This document shows, piece after piece, positions 34,421 to 45,917 of a stretch of DNA of 64,000 nucleotides (positions are counted from its first letter, which is position 1; every line of letters begins with the position of its first letter). This DNA comes from an uncultured Psychrobacter sp. (lineage in GTDB: Bacteria; Pseudomonadota; Gammaproteobacteria; Pseudomonadales; Moraxellaceae). The stretch is taken from assembly GCA_947495055.1 (NCBI GenBank), contig CANLXO010000003.1, positions 186,001 to 250,000 on the forward strand, read 5' to 3'. Position numbers and translations under genes: made by a program. The notes beneath the pieces are model-generated. The model ran no database searches. It was not told the origin of the DNA and worked only from the letters and a program-made list of their open reading frames with translations.

Positions 34421-35269
34421 CTAAGGCATCGTCAAACCGCCATCAACGGCAATAGATTGTCCAGTAATTGCTGCGCTCAAATCAGACGCCATCAGCAGTA
34501 CTGCATTAGCAAAATCAGCAACTGAGGTGGCTTGACGCAGCGGCGTGGTGGTAGCGATATAATCAAAGACTGCTTCAGTCGTGAGGCTGCTAGCATCCGT
34601 CGTTTTTAGGAGACCACCTGCGAGCAAATTAACTCGAATACCATGCGGGCCAAGCTCGCTTGCTAAGTTACGCGTTAGTCCAACCAGCGCAGATTTGGCT
34701 GTGGTGTAATCATAGTAAGTCACTACGGGGTTATAGATTAGATTGGTTGAGATATTGATAATCTTACCCATGTGCTGCGCTTTCATCTGCGGCAGTACCG
34801 CTTGTACGGTATTGACCGCGCCTTTGACGATGCCGTCGATTTGCTGTGAAAAATGCGCCCATTTTACGGTTTCGATACTGGTATAGTCAGCACTTGGGTC
34901 AAACTGATAGTGAGGCAAAGCATTATTGACTAGGACATCGATACGCCCATAGCGCTTGCTGACCTCCTCTGCCATGGCTTTGACTTCTGCCAGCTCAGTG
35001 ACATCTGCTTGATAAGCAAAAGCATGCCCGCCTACTGATATAATGTCAGCGACGACTTTATCAGCGGCGTCTTTACTGCTCAGATAATTGACGCATACAC
35101 GAGCGCCAGCAGCGGCCATTTGCTGCGCGATTTGTGCGCCAAGTCCGCGACTACTACCAGTAACTATGACTACCTTATCCGTCAACAATTGCGGCATTGT
35201 CAGTTGAGAAACGGTCGACTGAGAAGTTGTAGTCGATTGAGAAGTCATAGTGGGTTGCGTCTGAGCCAT
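34421..35269 (-). CDS. SDR-family oxidoreductase (FabG-like)
   Basis: A 282-residue classical short-chain dehydrogenase. The Rossmann motif TGSSRGLG is at 37-44, the NNA motif follows in DVLVNNALPHY, and the catalytic YDYTTAK gives Y188 and K192. The C-terminal SAAITGQSIAVDGG is typical of 3-oxoacyl-ACP-reductase-like members. The NAD(P) substrate partner is unknown; fabG itself normally sits in the fab cluster, so I leave out a symbol. I start at ATG 35269, eight bases after AAAGGA; an upstream start at 35332 would add a hydrophobic tail without a ribosome binding site. The first 25 residues are a Thr/Ser/Gln-rich tail built from short repeats (TSQST). Confidence 0.88.
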   Translation of the reverse strand: MAQTQPTMTSQSTTTSQSTVSQLTMPQLLTDKVVIVTGSSRGLGAQIAQQMAAAGARVCVNYLSSKDAADKVVADIISVGGHAFAYQADVTELAEVKAMAEEVSKRYGRIDVLVNNALPHYQFDPSADYTSIETVKWAHFSQQIDGIVKGAVNTVQAVLPQMKAQHMGKIINISTNLIYNPVVTYYDYTTAKSALVGLTRNLASELGPHGIRVNLLAGGLLKTTDASSLTTEAVFDYIATTTPLRQATSVADFANAVLLMASDLSAAITGQSIAVDGGLTMP

Positions 35270-35525
35270 AAAAGTATCCTTTATGGTAAAAACCAAAAGT
35301 AGAAAAATCAAAGATGGGTAAAATGTTAGCAATCATATCATAACTCATGGCTTTCTCTTTTATGCCATCTTTTACCTTATAGCCTGACATTTAATCAAAG
35401 CCTGTTGAAAATAGCTGATTTTATCGTTACCCTTTAAAACAGGTTAAGTTATGACCATAACAGTATCATTGCTGATACTTGCTACGTGTCTCAATATTTA
35501 TTTGTCTGACTTTAGGAGCACTATT

Positions 35526-36668
35526 TTGACTCAACTCTCTGCCTTGAACACCAATACCGCTATGCAAGCCACCAAACGCTCAACACGTAAAGTAATGCCG
35601 AAACTGCTGCTTAGTGCTGCCGTTGCTTTGGTGCTTGCCAGCTGTAGCAACTCAGATACCGCTGCCACCGACGGCACGCCGAGTAGTGATGTGACGCTCA
35701 ATCTGTATAACTGGTCTGAGTATATGCCGCAAGAGATTTTGGATGGTTTTGAGGCTGAGACAGGTATCTCTGTGAATTACACCACTTTTGACTCCAATGA
35801 GGCAATGTATGCCAAGCTCAAACTGCTCGATGACTCAAGTCAATATGATCTTGCCGTACCGTCAACGTACTATGTCGAAAAAATGGCAAACGAAGGGCTA
35901 TTACAGGAGATAGATCAGTCAAAACTAAGCAACTTTAGCAACTTGGATACCTCATTCACTAATACAAAAGTCGATCCAGACAACAAATACTCGATTCCCT
36001 ATATGTGGGGCAGCACTGGCCTTGCCATCAACGGTGATAGCGTCGATCCTGCCAGCGTTAATAGCTGGAATGATTTATGGAAGCCTGAGTATAAAGATCA
36101 GGTCATGCTTACCAATGACGTGCGCGAAGTATTCGGTATGGCGCTATTGACCCTTGGCTACTCAGGCAATAGCAGCAATCCTGATGAGATCAAAGCCGCT
36201 TATGAGAAGCTGACCACGCTCATGCCCAACGTCAAAACTTTTAATTCTGATGCCACTCGCATGCCCTATATCGAAGGCGAAACCAATCTAGGTATGACTT
36301 GGAATGGTGAAGCGGTCATGGCGAATGATGAAGGTCTGACCAGCTTGGTTTATAAGTATCCGTCTGAGGGCGCTATTCTTTGGATGGATAACTTTGTCAT
36401 TCCCAAGAACGCTAAACAAGTAGACGCCGCGCATCAATTCATCGATTATCTATTGCGTCCTGAGAATGCCAAAATCGTCAGCGAAGAGATTGGTTATGCG
36501 TCACCCAATAGCGCTGCACGTGAGCTGATGGATGAAGGCGTACGCAATAACCCAACGATCTACCCCTCTCAAGAAGTGCTTGCCAAAGCGGAGTTTCAAG
36601 AAGACGTCGGTGACGACGCCTTGCAAGTGTATCAGCAGTATTGGGATATGCTAAAGACAGGTCGTTAA
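35526..36668 (+). CDS. PotD/PotF-like polyamine-binding lipoprotein
   Basis: A 380-residue periplasmic solute-binding protein of the spermidine/putrescine type. It begins at TTG 35526, seven bases after AGGAG. A type II signal peptide follows, with lipobox LASC (C40) after a basic region KRSTRK. The mature part starts DVTLNLYNWSEYMPQEILDGFEAETGI, the classic PotD/PotF opening. Further on are YDLAVPSTYYVEKM, IPYMWGSTGLAIN, NDVREVFGMALLTLGYSGN and EGAILWMDNFVIPKNA. Tryptophan and acidic residues at the equivalent ligand positions suggest a polyamine. No ABC permease or ATPase gene is adjacent, so this binding protein is an orphan here. A strong terminator follows. Confidence 0.9.
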   Translation: MTQLSALNTNTAMQATKRSTRKVMPKLLLSAAVALVLASCSNSDTAATDGTPSSDVTLNLYNWSEYMPQEILDGFEAETGISVNYTTFDSNEAMYAKLKLLDDSSQYDLAVPSTYYVEKMANEGLLQEIDQSKLSNFSNLDTSFTNTKVDPDNKYSIPYMWGSTGLAINGDSVDPASVNSWNDLWKPEYKDQVMLTNDVREVFGMALLTLGYSGNSSNPDEIKAAYEKLTTLMPNVKTFNSDATRMPYIEGETNLGMTWNGEAVMANDEGLTSLVYKYPSEGAILWMDNFVIPKNAKQVDAAHQFIDYLLRPENAKIVSEEIGYASPNSAARELMDEGVRNNPTIYPSQEVLAKAEFQEDVGDDALQVYQQYWDMLKTGR

Positions 36669-36710
36669 TCGCTGCACTGTCATTAATCGCTGCACTAGTT
36701 ATTCAGCGAT

Positions 36711-36747
36711 AAAAAAACGCTATCGAGCAATCGGTAGCGTTTTTTTA
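36711..36747 (+). terminator. Terminator after the polyamine-binding gene
   Basis: AAAAAAACGCTA (36711-36722) pairs with TAGCGTTTTTTT (36735-36746), with loop region TCGAGCAATCGG containing a further TCGA/TCGG pairing. It may serve the convergent FUSC gene as well. Confidence 0.9.
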
Positions 36748-36794
36748 CAGAAGTGACAAAAGTTTAAAGGGTTAAAGGGTTAAAGGGTCAATAA

Positions 36795-38066
36795 TTATAA
36801 ATGCAGATCAGTCTCGCCGCCATGCGCTTCAATACGACGTTTTTCGCGGCGCTGATACCTAAGACCTGAAGCGGCAAACCACTGCGCATTGGTTTTTTCG
36901 AGTAGATCGCTTAAACGCTGCAATTGTATTTGCAAGGTTTGTGTTAGCCAAAAATACCCTTGCCACTCAAAGGCTAGATGCTGCACGCTTGGGTATTCTG
37001 AGACTTCGATACGCGTAATCGTACGGAACGACTCATCGCTTGGGCTACGTAGTACTGCGGCTATGTTTTGCATGGCATGCGTCAGCTCGTGCTGATAGTG
37101 CTTGAGCAAAATATGATTATCCTCATCGATCTCAATACTGGCCAAACGCGGCGCGGCAGTTAGCAGTAGATCAATCGTTCCAATGATATTACGATGAGTG
37201 CGCTGAATGGTTTCGATAGTTTTTTTGTCAATACCTGACTCGCTCATAGTAGCTGCCATATGCGGGCGGACAGCTAGCAGACGCTTATTGATCACCTTTA
37301 GTGCTTTGGGTAAAGTATCATCAACGGGTATATCTACCACTTTGTTTGCGCTATAGGTGAGATTTAGCGGATCGGTCTTCGTAATGGACTCAAAGGTTTG
37401 ATGAACCAGCGTATCAGCACCGACATGATCACCGACTCCAGCGTACAGGTCACTACAGGCCTCAAGGTTGGTCGCCAATAAGAACCGCCACATCAAGGTT
37501 GACTTGAGCGGTAGTACTAAAGTTGCCGCGACTGCCACTAGCGTACCAATCAAGATATTAACAGCGCGGAACATCCCGTCCTGGGTGATATTGCTTTGAT
37601 CAGGACTTGATACAATCATCAGCATAGTGATGCCTGTTAGCAGCCCAATATAACCGAGTTGCTTGATTGCTACATAACCAATAATGCCGCTGATGATGCC
37701 AATCAGCATATAGTACAGCCATAACCAAGCGCCCATATCTCGACTAAGCCACAAAAACACCAAACCAACAGCTACGCCAAGCAAAGTGCCGAGCACCCGC
37801 TCTTTGGCTTTGGTATAAATAGCGCCTTGATATTGCAACAAGCCCAAGATGACAAACACGGTGATGGTCGTCCACTCGCCGTGTGGTAGACGCGTGAATT
37901 CATTTAGTATCAGCGCTATTAGTACTGCTGTGCCCAAACGTATAGCGTGCAGTACATCAGCATGTTGGTAGCGGGCATACGGCTCAACGAGAGGGGCGGT
38001 GACCCGTTGCCAAATAGTCGGTTTCACGCGGGATACTCTTTTGTCATGACAGGTTGTAATAGACAT
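36795..38066 (-). CDS. FUSC-family membrane transporter
   Basis: A 423-residue protein of the fusaric-acid resistance/aromatic-acid exporter (FUSC) superfamily. The N-terminal six hydrophobic segments include AIRLGTAVLIALILNEFTRLPHGEWTTITVFVILGLLQYQGAIYTKAKERVLGTLLGVAVGLV (the conserved W-T-(V/I) and K..R..GT..G pattern) and end at about residue 190. The remaining half is soluble and helical (KVINKRLLAVRPHMAATM, RTHRNIIGTIDLLLTAAPRLASIE). Such proteins export aromatic acids or similar compounds; the substrate is unknown. Start ATG 38066. It lies 91 bases downstream of gltD but beyond a terminator, so it is a separate unit. Confidence 0.87.
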   Translation of the reverse strand: MSITTCHDKRVSRVKPTIWQRVTAPLVEPYARYQHADVLHAIRLGTAVLIALILNEFTRLPHGEWTTITVFVILGLLQYQGAIYTKAKERVLGTLLGVAVGLVFLWLSRDMGAWLWLYYMLIGIISGIIGYVAIKQLGYIGLLTGITMLMIVSSPDQSNITQDGMFRAVNILIGTLVAVAATLVLPLKSTLMWRFLLATNLEACSDLYAGVGDHVGADTLVHQTFESITKTDPLNLTYSANKVVDIPVDDTLPKALKVINKRLLAVRPHMAATMSESGIDKKTIETIQRTHRNIIGTIDLLLTAAPRLASIEIDEDNHILLKHYQHELTHAMQNIAAVLRSPSDESFRTITRIEVSEYPSVQHLAFEWQGYFWLTQTLQIQLQRLSDLLEKTNAQWFAASGLRYQRREKRRIEAHGGETDLHL

Positions 38067-38095
38067 TATCTACTATCTACGTCTAACTTGACCAT

Positions 38096-38137
38096 AAAAA
38101 TAACGCCTTTTACCTTTTTATAGATAAAAGACGTTAG
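38096..38137 (-). terminator. Terminator of gltBD
   Basis: AACGCCTTTTACC (38102-38114) pairs with GATAAAAGACGTT (38123-38135) with a G-U pair; on the minus strand ATTTTT follows. Directly after the gltD stop. Confidence 0.8.
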
Positions 38138-38157
38138 GGTGAACTCAGGCCTGATAT

Positions 38158-39594
<1,437 letters not shown>

Positions 39595-39697
39595 TTAGTG
39601 GGCGATGACTTTAATCGTTTTCGGTTAATAAAGATGCGATAAAAGTCATCTGCCTGCTTAAAACATTGAAGCGTCTTTTGTACTCAAAATAACGCGA

Positions 39698-42600
39698 CTA
39701 CTGCGGGTCTGCCATGGTCGTTTTGAGTAAGTTTGCGATACTGGCAGCCTTAGGCTTGACCAAGTAAAACTTACGAACATAATGCTCAAAATCAGCTAGT
39801 ATGGTTCGGCCCCAAGCGCTGCCTGTCTTATTGACATGGTTTTCGATGACCTTTTGCAGATGAATACGGTGGCCTTCAGTCTGCTCACTTGAGATGCGGT
39901 TGAGATCAATTAGCTCATGATTACAGCGATCAAAGAAGTCGCCTTCCATATCGAGCACGTAAGCGAAACCGCCTGTCATACCTGCGCCAAAATTAAGACC
40001 TGTTTTGCCAAGGATAGTCATAATACCGCCTGTCATGTACTCACAGCAATGATCGCCTGTGCCCTCGATGACTGCATGGGCGCCCGAGTTACGTACACCA
40101 AAGCGCTCGCCTGCGGTGCCAGCAGCATAGAGCTTGCCGCCTGTCGCGCCGTATAGACAAGTATTACCTATAATAGCCGTATCCTGCGCGGCGAAACTCG
40201 AGTCTTTTGGCGGATAAATAACAATCTCGCCACCTGTCATACCTTTGCCGACATAGTCATTGGCATCACCTTCAAGCTCGATGTTAAGACCGCCTGCGTT
40301 CCAGACGCCAAGGCTCTGACCTGCAGTACCCGTCAGATGCAGCTTAATTGGCATATCACTCATGCCAAGATTACCCCAAACCTGCGCAATCTCACCTGAA
40401 ATACGCGCGCCGATAGAGCGATCACAATTGCCAACGTAATAGCTGTAATCCCCGCCCGTGCCTTTACGGATAGCGAGCATCATATCTTTAATCATTTGCT
40501 CAGCAAGCAAGCCTTTATCAAACGGCTCGTTACGCTCGACCTGACAAGTCTGCGGCATACCGCTGCTGGCAGGGTGACTAAATAATAACGGTGATAAGTC
40601 AAGATGACGCTGTTTATCCGTATTGCCTTCTAACACATCGAGCAAGTCAGTACGCCCAACCAGCTCTTCCATGCTACGTACGCCAAGCGCCGCTAGCCAC
40701 TCTCGCGTCTCTGTTGCGACGAACTTAAAGAAGTTGATTAGCATCTCAGCTTCGCCAATGTAGTGCTCATCGCGTAGTTTAGCCGTTTGCGTCGCTACCC
40801 CTGTTGGGCAGTTATTTAAATGACAAATACGCAAATACTTACAACCTACGGCAATCATCGGCGTGGTACCAAAACCAAAGCTTTCAGCACCCAATATGGC
40901 CGCTTTGACGACATCCAGTCCCGTCTTGAGACCACCATCGGTCTGTACGCGGACTTTATGACGCAGGCCATTGACTCGTAGCGATTGCTGAGTTTCAGCA
41001 AGTCCTAGCTCCCACGGCGAGCCTGCATGATGAATAGATGACAGCGGTGACGCTGCTGTACCACCATCATAGCCTGAGATGGTAATCAGATCAGCATAAG
41101 CTTTGGCAACGCCTGTGGCAATTGTACCCACGCCTGGGCGCGAGACGAGTTTGACAGAGACCAGCGCATCAGGATTAACTTGTTTAAGATCAAATATGAG
41201 CTGTGCTAAATCCTCAATAGAATAAATATCATGATGCGGCGGCGGCGAGATTAGCGTCACCCCTGGTACAGAATAGCGCAGACGGGCAATCAAAGCGTTG
41301 ACCTTACCGCCTGGCAGCTGACCGCCCTCGCCAGGTTTTGCGCCTTGAGCCACTTTAATCTGCATAACCTCAGCTGAGCGCAAATACGCGGGCGTCACCC
41401 CAAAACGACCCGAGGCCACTTGTTTAATCTTTGAATTACGCAAAGTGCCGTAACGTACTGAATCCTCGCCGCCCTCACCTGAGTTTGAGCGACCGCCAAT
41501 AGTATTCATCGCCATCGCTATTGACTCGTGCGCCTCAGGGGATAACGCACCAAGAGACATGCCAGCGGAGTCAAAACGCTTGAGTATTAACGCGCTGTCC
41601 TCGACCTCTTCGACATCGATGCTGTTACTGGTATTGAGCTGTAGCAAGTCACGCAAAGTGGCGACGGGGCGATTATTGACAATATCTGCATACTGACGGT
41701 AATTCTCATAATCCCCTGTACGAACGGCGGTATGCAAGCTGTTGATCACATCAGGGTTAAAGGCGTGATACTCTTTATTAAAGACAAACTTAAGCAGACC
41801 GCCTTGATCGAGTGGCGCTCGGCGTTTAAAGGCATTGGCTGCGAGTACGGCTTGATCAGCGGCTAAATCCTCAAAGGTTGCGCCTTTGATACGGCTTTGC
41901 ACGCCTTTAAAGCACATGGCAACCACTTCCTCAGACAGACCAACCGCTTCAAATAACTGCGCGCCGCGATAAGAGACGATCGTTGAGATGCCCATCTTGG
42001 ATAAGATTTTGAGCAAGCCTTTATTCAAGCCCTTACGGAAATTAACCCGCGCTTGAATAGGGTCGCCCAATAGCTCTCCAGTTGCGACCAAATCATCGAT
42101 AACATCATACGCCAAATACGGATAGACGCATGTTGCACCAAAACCGATTAGTACTGCAATATGATGCGAATCTCGTGCAAGACCTGTTTCAATAATTAGG
42201 TTGGCATCGGTACGAATGCCTTGAGCGATGAGGTAATGATGCACTGCGCCTGTGACCATAATCGCATTAGCAGGTACTTTGCCTGCGTCAATTGCTTTGT
42301 CTGATAAGACAATCAAGGTGTTGCCTGCTCGCACCTTGGCTGCTACTTGTTCACAAATAGCAACAATAGCTTCTGATAGTGTCAAACTGCGATCATAGTT
42401 AAGATCGATGCGCGCCATCTTAAAGGCGCCGTCCTCTAAATGTTCAATCTGATGCATTTTGCTCGCTGAAAGCACTGGTGATGACAGTACAATGCGGTGC
42501 GCGTCTTTGGCTGATGGCGCAAACACATTGGTCTGCGCACCAAGACAAGTCTGTAGCGACATGACGATAGATTCGCGTAGCGGATCGATCGGTGGATTGG

Positions 42601-44161
42601 TGACCTGAGCGAACTGCTGACGAAAAAAGTCTCCCACATGGCGTATCTGCTGTGATAGCACAGCCATTGGTGTATCGTCACCCATTGAGCCGACTGGCTC
42701 TTGACCATTTTCAGCGTTAGGGCGGATGATTTCGGTACGCTCTTCATTAGTGATGTGATACATTTTTTGTAATGCTTTAAGGCTATCGCCGCGACAAGCT
42801 TTGGCAGCCAACTCTTCTTCTAAGCGCTCGTCATCACGAATGCGCGTCGCCTCCTCGCGTAGCCATTTACGGTAGGGATGAGCTTTTTTAAGTAAAGTCG
42901 CTATGGCTTTGGTATCGAGTATTTGACCGGTCAATGTATCGATGACCAGCATCTGACCAGGACCGACGCGTCCCTTTGCCAGCACGTCTTTGGGATCGTA
43001 ATCCCAAACGCCAATCTCAGAGGCCACGGTGATATAGCCGTTCTTAGTCGTCACCCAGCGCGAAGGACGCAGACCGTTACGATCAAGCATACAAACCGCG
43101 TAGCGACCATCTTGAATCACAAGGCCAGCAGGCCCATCCCATGCTTCCATATGCTGCGAGTAAAACTCATAAAACGCGCGCAGATCCATATCCATGCTAT
43201 CAACATTCTGCCATGCTGGTGGCACTAAGATAGACATCGAATGAAACAGATTCATACCGCCTGACATCAATACCTCAAGCATATTATCAAGGCTTGAAGA
43301 ATCAGACCCTGTGCTATTTACTAGCGGGGTCAATTCGTTTAGGTTGGGCAGCTTATCTGATTTTAGCTTTGGCGTACGTGCTTCAGACCAGTTACGGTTG
43401 CCTGTGATAGTGTTGAGCTCGCCATTATGCGCCAAGTAACGAAACGGCTGGGCTAGAGGCCAGCGCGGCAACGTATTGGTCGAAAAGCGCTGATGGAAAA
43501 CGACGATATGCGATGCCAAACGCGTGTCTTGCAAATCTAAAAAGAACGCGGGCAGATCTGAGGGCATGACCAGACCTTTATAGATAATCGTCTGACAGCT
43601 CAATGAGCAAACATAAAACAGCTCATCATCACTTAAGCGCTGCTCTGCTTTTTTACGAGCAACGAACAGTTTACGGTTAAAGTCATCAGGGCTTAACGTG
43701 TCAGTAGCATTTACAAATATCTGCTTAAAGTCAGGCAATGTCTCACGGCCGATTTCACCGACAATATCCAAATCAGTGGGTACATCGCGCCAGCCTGCAA
43801 CTTTAAGCCCTTGCGCTTCAATTTCTTCAGCGAGTACTTGCTGACTGTGCAAAGCTTTGGTCTCATCGAGACTGACAAATACCATACCGACAGCGAAGTT
43901 ATCGCTAATAGCGAAAGCTTGCTCAGTTGCGATTTGTTTAAAAAATTCAATCGGTTTGGCAAGTAAAAGACCACAACCATCACCCGTTTTACCGTCAGCC
44001 GCAACGCCGCCGCGATGGGTCATACAGCTTAAACTATGAATGGCTGTTTTGACCAAGTCGTGGCTGGCTTGCCCTTCAATATGAGCAATCAAACCAAAAC
44101 CACAGTTATCAGAGAAGTCATCTGGCGTCGCCAAATGTGTATGGGAGGAAATCATCGACAT
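39698..44161 (-). CDS. gltB: Glutamate synthase [NADPH] large subunit
   Basis: A 1487-residue alpha subunit that makes two glutamates from glutamine and 2-oxoglutarate. The N-terminal Ntn-type glutaminase begins at Cys20 ([11 protein letters not shown]) after a short propeptide that is removed. The central FMN/synthase domain has [32 protein letters not shown] and a 3Fe-4S binding run [19 protein letters not shown]. The C-terminal beta-helix (GXXGXXXG repeats such as [24 protein letters not shown]) is complete. I begin at ATG 44161, seven bases after AAAAGGA, giving the usual short propeptide; an ATG at 44197 would add 12 residues. A structured leader lies upstream. Confidence 0.97.
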   Translation of the reverse strand: MSMISSHTHLATPDDFSDNCGFGLIAHIEGQASHDLVKTAIHSLSCMTHRGGVAADGKTGDGCGLLLAKPIEFFKQIATEQAFAISDNFAVGMVFVSLDETKALHSQQVLAEEIEAQGLKVAGWRDVPTDLDIVGEIGRETLPDFKQIFVNATDTLSPDDFNRKLFVARKKAEQRLSDDELFYVCSLSCQTIIYKGLVMPSDLPAFFLDLQDTRLASHIVVFHQRFSTNTLPRWPLAQPFRYLAHNGELNTITGNRNWSEARTPKLKSDKLPNLNELTPLVNSTGSDSSSLDNMLEVLMSGGMNLFHSMSILVPPAWQNVDSMDMDLRAFYEFYSQHMEAWDGPAGLVIQDGRYAVCMLDRNGLRPSRWVTTKNGYITVASEIGVWDYDPKDVLAKGRVGPGQMLVIDTLTGQILDTKAIATLLKKAHPYRKWLREEATRIRDDERLEEELAAKACRGDSLKALQKMYHITNEERTEIIRPNAENGQEPVGSMGDDTPMAVLSQQIRHVGDFFRQQFAQVTNPPIDPLRESIVMSLQTCLGAQTNVFAPSAKDAHRIVLSSPVLSASKMHQIEHLEDGAFKMARIDLNYDRSLTLSEAIVAICEQVAAKVRAGNTLIVLSDKAIDAGKVPANAIMVTGAVHHYLIAQGIRTDANLIIETGLARDSHHIAVLIGFGATCVYPYLAYDVIDDLVATGELLGDPIQARVNFRKGLNKGLLKILSKMGISTIVSYRGAQLFEAVGLSEEVVAMCFKGVQSRIKGATFEDLAADQAVLAANAFKRRAPLDQGGLLKFVFNKEYHAFNPDVINSLHTAVRTGDYENYRQYADIVNNRPVATLRDLLQLNTSNSIDVEEVEDSALILKRFDSAGMSLGALSPEAHESIAMAMNTIGGRSNSGEGGEDSVRYGTLRNSKIKQVASGRFGVTPAYLRSAEVMQIKVAQGAKPGEGGQLPGGKVNALIARLRYSVPGVTLISPPPHHDIYSIEDLAQLIFDLKQVNPDALVSVKLVSRPGVGTIATGVAKAYADLITISGYDGGTAASPLSSIHHAGSPWELGLAETQQSLRVNGLRHKVRVQTDGGLKTGLDVVKAAILGAESFGFGTTPMIAVGCKYLRICHLNNCPTGVATQTAKLRDEHYIGEAEMLINFFKFVATETREWLAALGVRSMEELVGRTDLLDVLEGNTDKQRHLDLSPLLFSHPASSGMPQTCQVERNEPFDKGLLAEQMIKDMMLAIRKGTGGDYSYYVGNCDRSIGARISGEIAQVWGNLGMSDMPIKLHLTGTAGQSLGVWNAGGLNIELEGDANDYVGKGMTGGEIVIYPPKDSSFAAQDTAIIGNTCLYGATGGKLYAAGTAGERFGVRNSGAHAVIEGTGDHCCEYMTGGIMTILGKTGLNFGAGMTGGFAYVLDMEGDFFDRCNHELIDLNRISSEQTEGHRIHLQKVIENHVNKTGSAWGRTILADFEHYVRKFYLVKPKAASIANLLKTTMADPQ

Positions 44162-44646
44162 AGCTTGTCCTTTTAAGTAAGCAGACAGCTCATGCATCCA
44201 ATGCGGATCATAAGCGGATGCCCGAAGGCAGAACGGGCTGGCAGGTAATATTCTTATAACCGAATTAATAAATGGCGTGATGCGCTGTAAATGTATTTAT
44301 ATAAGCCAAAGTCTTGTGTGTTCAGTAAGCGATTGTCATTCTTTGACTACTATTGCAAGTACATAAAGCTTGAACGTCATTATAGCTTATCAAACTGTGC
44401 GGCCTGATAAAAACCCTTGACCGGTAAGACATAAAGATATGGTTTTATTCACATTTAAGGATAAACCTTTCTTTATATTACTAATTTTAGTGCTCTTTAT
44501 TTTAATGAATGCATAACTATAAATCTAGTCTTTTTTGCTAAGTCATAACTAGAGGTTATTAGCGGTGAACGAATAGTGCGTAGTGTCCAAGACTATTTAG
44601 CAGTACGTACGTCGTCTAACGTACATACTGCTTATTTGACTGTTTT
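44162..44646. other. Intergenic region upstream of gltB
   Basis: About 485 bases between the SPOR-protein stop and gltB, all read on the minus strand. Close to gltB are two leader hairpins: GCCCG/CGGGC at 44220-44238 and GCATCC/GGATGC around 44194-44221. Around 44370-44390 is a TATAAT on the minus strand without a convincing -35. At the far end is the hairpin described separately. I see no gene. Confidence 0.45.
44599..44632 (-). terminator. Strong hairpin after the SPOR gene
   Basis: AGCAGTACGTACGT (44599-44612) and ACGTACATACTGCT (44619-44632) form a 14-bp stem with a six-base loop. The single non-canonical pair is C-A in plus-strand RNA but G-U in minus-strand RNA, so the structure favours minus-strand transcripts, that is, the end of the aroKB-SPOR unit. 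The following tract is not T-rich on that strand, so it may be a processing or stabilising stem rather than a textbook terminator. Confidence 0.55.
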
Positions 44647-45705
44647 TTATTCGCTCTTTTCTTCTATTAACGCCTTGATACTATCTTCGCTTCTTGCATC
44701 GCTCTTTGCTGGCGCTTTGCTGTTGCTATTATTGACAGGTGCCGCGGTAGTATTACTGGCAGGCGGCGGCTTAGGCGTCGGTACGACAGGAGGCTTTTTA
44801 GGTGCAGTAATCACATCAGCTGGTGCAGGCTTGGTACTATTTTGCTCAGCTTTTGGTTTATTATTGCTTGCACCTTCTGTCTCAACAGTGCGCTCCTCAT
44901 CTACTGACAGGGTAGAATCGGTATTCTCCACTTCACGAATACTCTGGGTAGGGCTACTATTACTTGGCTCTTGATTGATCGACGCATTGCTCGAGTCTGT
45001 GTTGTTTTGAGCAGGTGCCTGCTCGCGCTGAGGCGGCGGCACTTCACGTTTTGTACGTTTTAATTTAACGGAGCGGGCGCGCTTAGTACTTAGATCTTTG
45101 ATAGGGCCTGGACGCTCATAATTATCGATAATACTGACATAGCGATTGATCTCTTCAGGTATCACGCGAACATTGGCAGGCAATTTAAAATCGATCAGTT
45201 TAGCCGCACCTGCCGCTTCTTGCGGGCTACTCATCAGTCCATAAATGAGCATGTAGCGCAGTTGATCATCTTCGTCGCGATAGCGAAAGTAGGAGAATTT
45301 GTCGCGATCTTTGCGGCCCTCTAAATAACTGACAATTACGTCATTTTCAGCGACGTTCATCACCTGCACCGTCCACTTACCCTTATTAGAGAGTAAGTAA
45401 CGCTTGTCCTTGAATTCATCAGGATAACTACGTAAGTCTCGTACGGTAGCATCAAAATTGATTGGCTGAACATCAGTATCAAGCTCGTGCAAAGCCTCAA
45501 TAGCTAGTGGCTGTTCAAGTTCAGTACTCAAAGATTGCGGCGCAGAAATGGGCGCATTCTCAATTTTGCTTGCCATAGATGGCGTCTGGCTAAACATCCA
45601 AATCAAAGCCGTAATAACGCCTAGTATCAGCGTCATCAGTAACCACATCAGTGCCTGACGGCGATATGACTGAGCAGGAGGCGTGGTTGAGCGTGGTGCT
45701 ACCAT
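44647..45705 (-). CDS. SPOR-domain membrane protein, DamX-like
   Basis: A 352-residue inner-membrane protein placed directly after aroK-aroB, where many Gammaproteobacteria carry damX. One membrane helix lies at about residues 20-37 (MWLLMTLILGVITALIWMF). The middle domain (about 108-190) has the SPOR layout: WTVQVMNVAENDVIVSYLEGR, then YMLIYGLMSSPQEAAGAAKLIDFKLP, then RVIPEEINRYVSIID. The remaining about 150 residues are a Pro/Ser/Asn/Lys-rich disordered tail, which is unusual because in DamX the SPOR domain is C-terminal. SPOR domains bind denuded glycan strands at the division septum. Start ATG 45705, eight bases after AAGGA; an earlier start at 45738 lacks support. Confidence 0.75.
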   Translation of the reverse strand: MVAPRSTTPPAQSYRRQALMWLLMTLILGVITALIWMFSQTPSMASKIENAPISAPQSLSTELEQPLAIEALHELDTDVQPINFDATVRDLRSYPDEFKDKRYLLSNKGKWTVQVMNVAENDVIVSYLEGRKDRDKFSYFRYRDEDDQLRYMLIYGLMSSPQEAAGAAKLIDFKLPANVRVIPEEINRYVSIIDNYERPGPIKDLSTKRARSVKLKRTKREVPPPQREQAPAQNNTDSSNASINQEPSNSSPTQSIREVENTDSTLSVDEERTVETEGASNNKPKAEQNSTKPAPADVITAPKKPPVVPTPKPPPASNTTAAPVNNSNSKAPAKSDARSEDSIKALIEEKSE

Positions 45706-45813
45706 GAATAAATCCTTGGCAAAAATAAGAATGAGCAAACGGATAAAACGTAGAGACCTCTATTCGTTTGCGTTATCCCTATTTTACACCATTATGTGCT
45801 AAAGATTTGAAAA

Positions 45814-45915
45814 TTATAGATTTTGAAAGTTATAGATTTTGAAAGTTATGAGCTTTGAGAACATAAGGTATAACAGTTAGTGTATCAATGAGTTAATCAG
45901 TGTATCAATAAGTTA
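45814..45915. repeat. Two short tandem repeats between aroB and the SPOR gene
   Basis: TTATAGATTTTGAAAG occurs twice in a row (45814-45845), with a decayed third unit. Then AGTGTATCAATGAGTTA at about 45879 is repeated nearly exactly as AGTGTATCAATAAGTTA at about 45899. Both arrays lie in the untranslated gap and suggest slippage-prone spacer DNA. Confidence 0.75.
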
Positions 45916-45917
45916 GG

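Noticed and set aside
35451..35525. Upstream ATG start of the polyamine-binding protein
   Set aside because: It would place a second hydrophobic stretch before the signal peptide; TTG 35526 has AGGAG at seven bases and gives a normal lipoprotein signal.
44599..44632. Operator-like palindrome for plus-strand transcription
   Set aside because: No plus-strand gene follows, and the pairing is better in minus-strand RNA.
44576..44974. Plus-strand hydrophobic frame at the end of the SPOR gene
   Set aside because: It is the antisense of the Pro/Ser/Asn-rich tail; hydrophobicity arises from complementing those codons.
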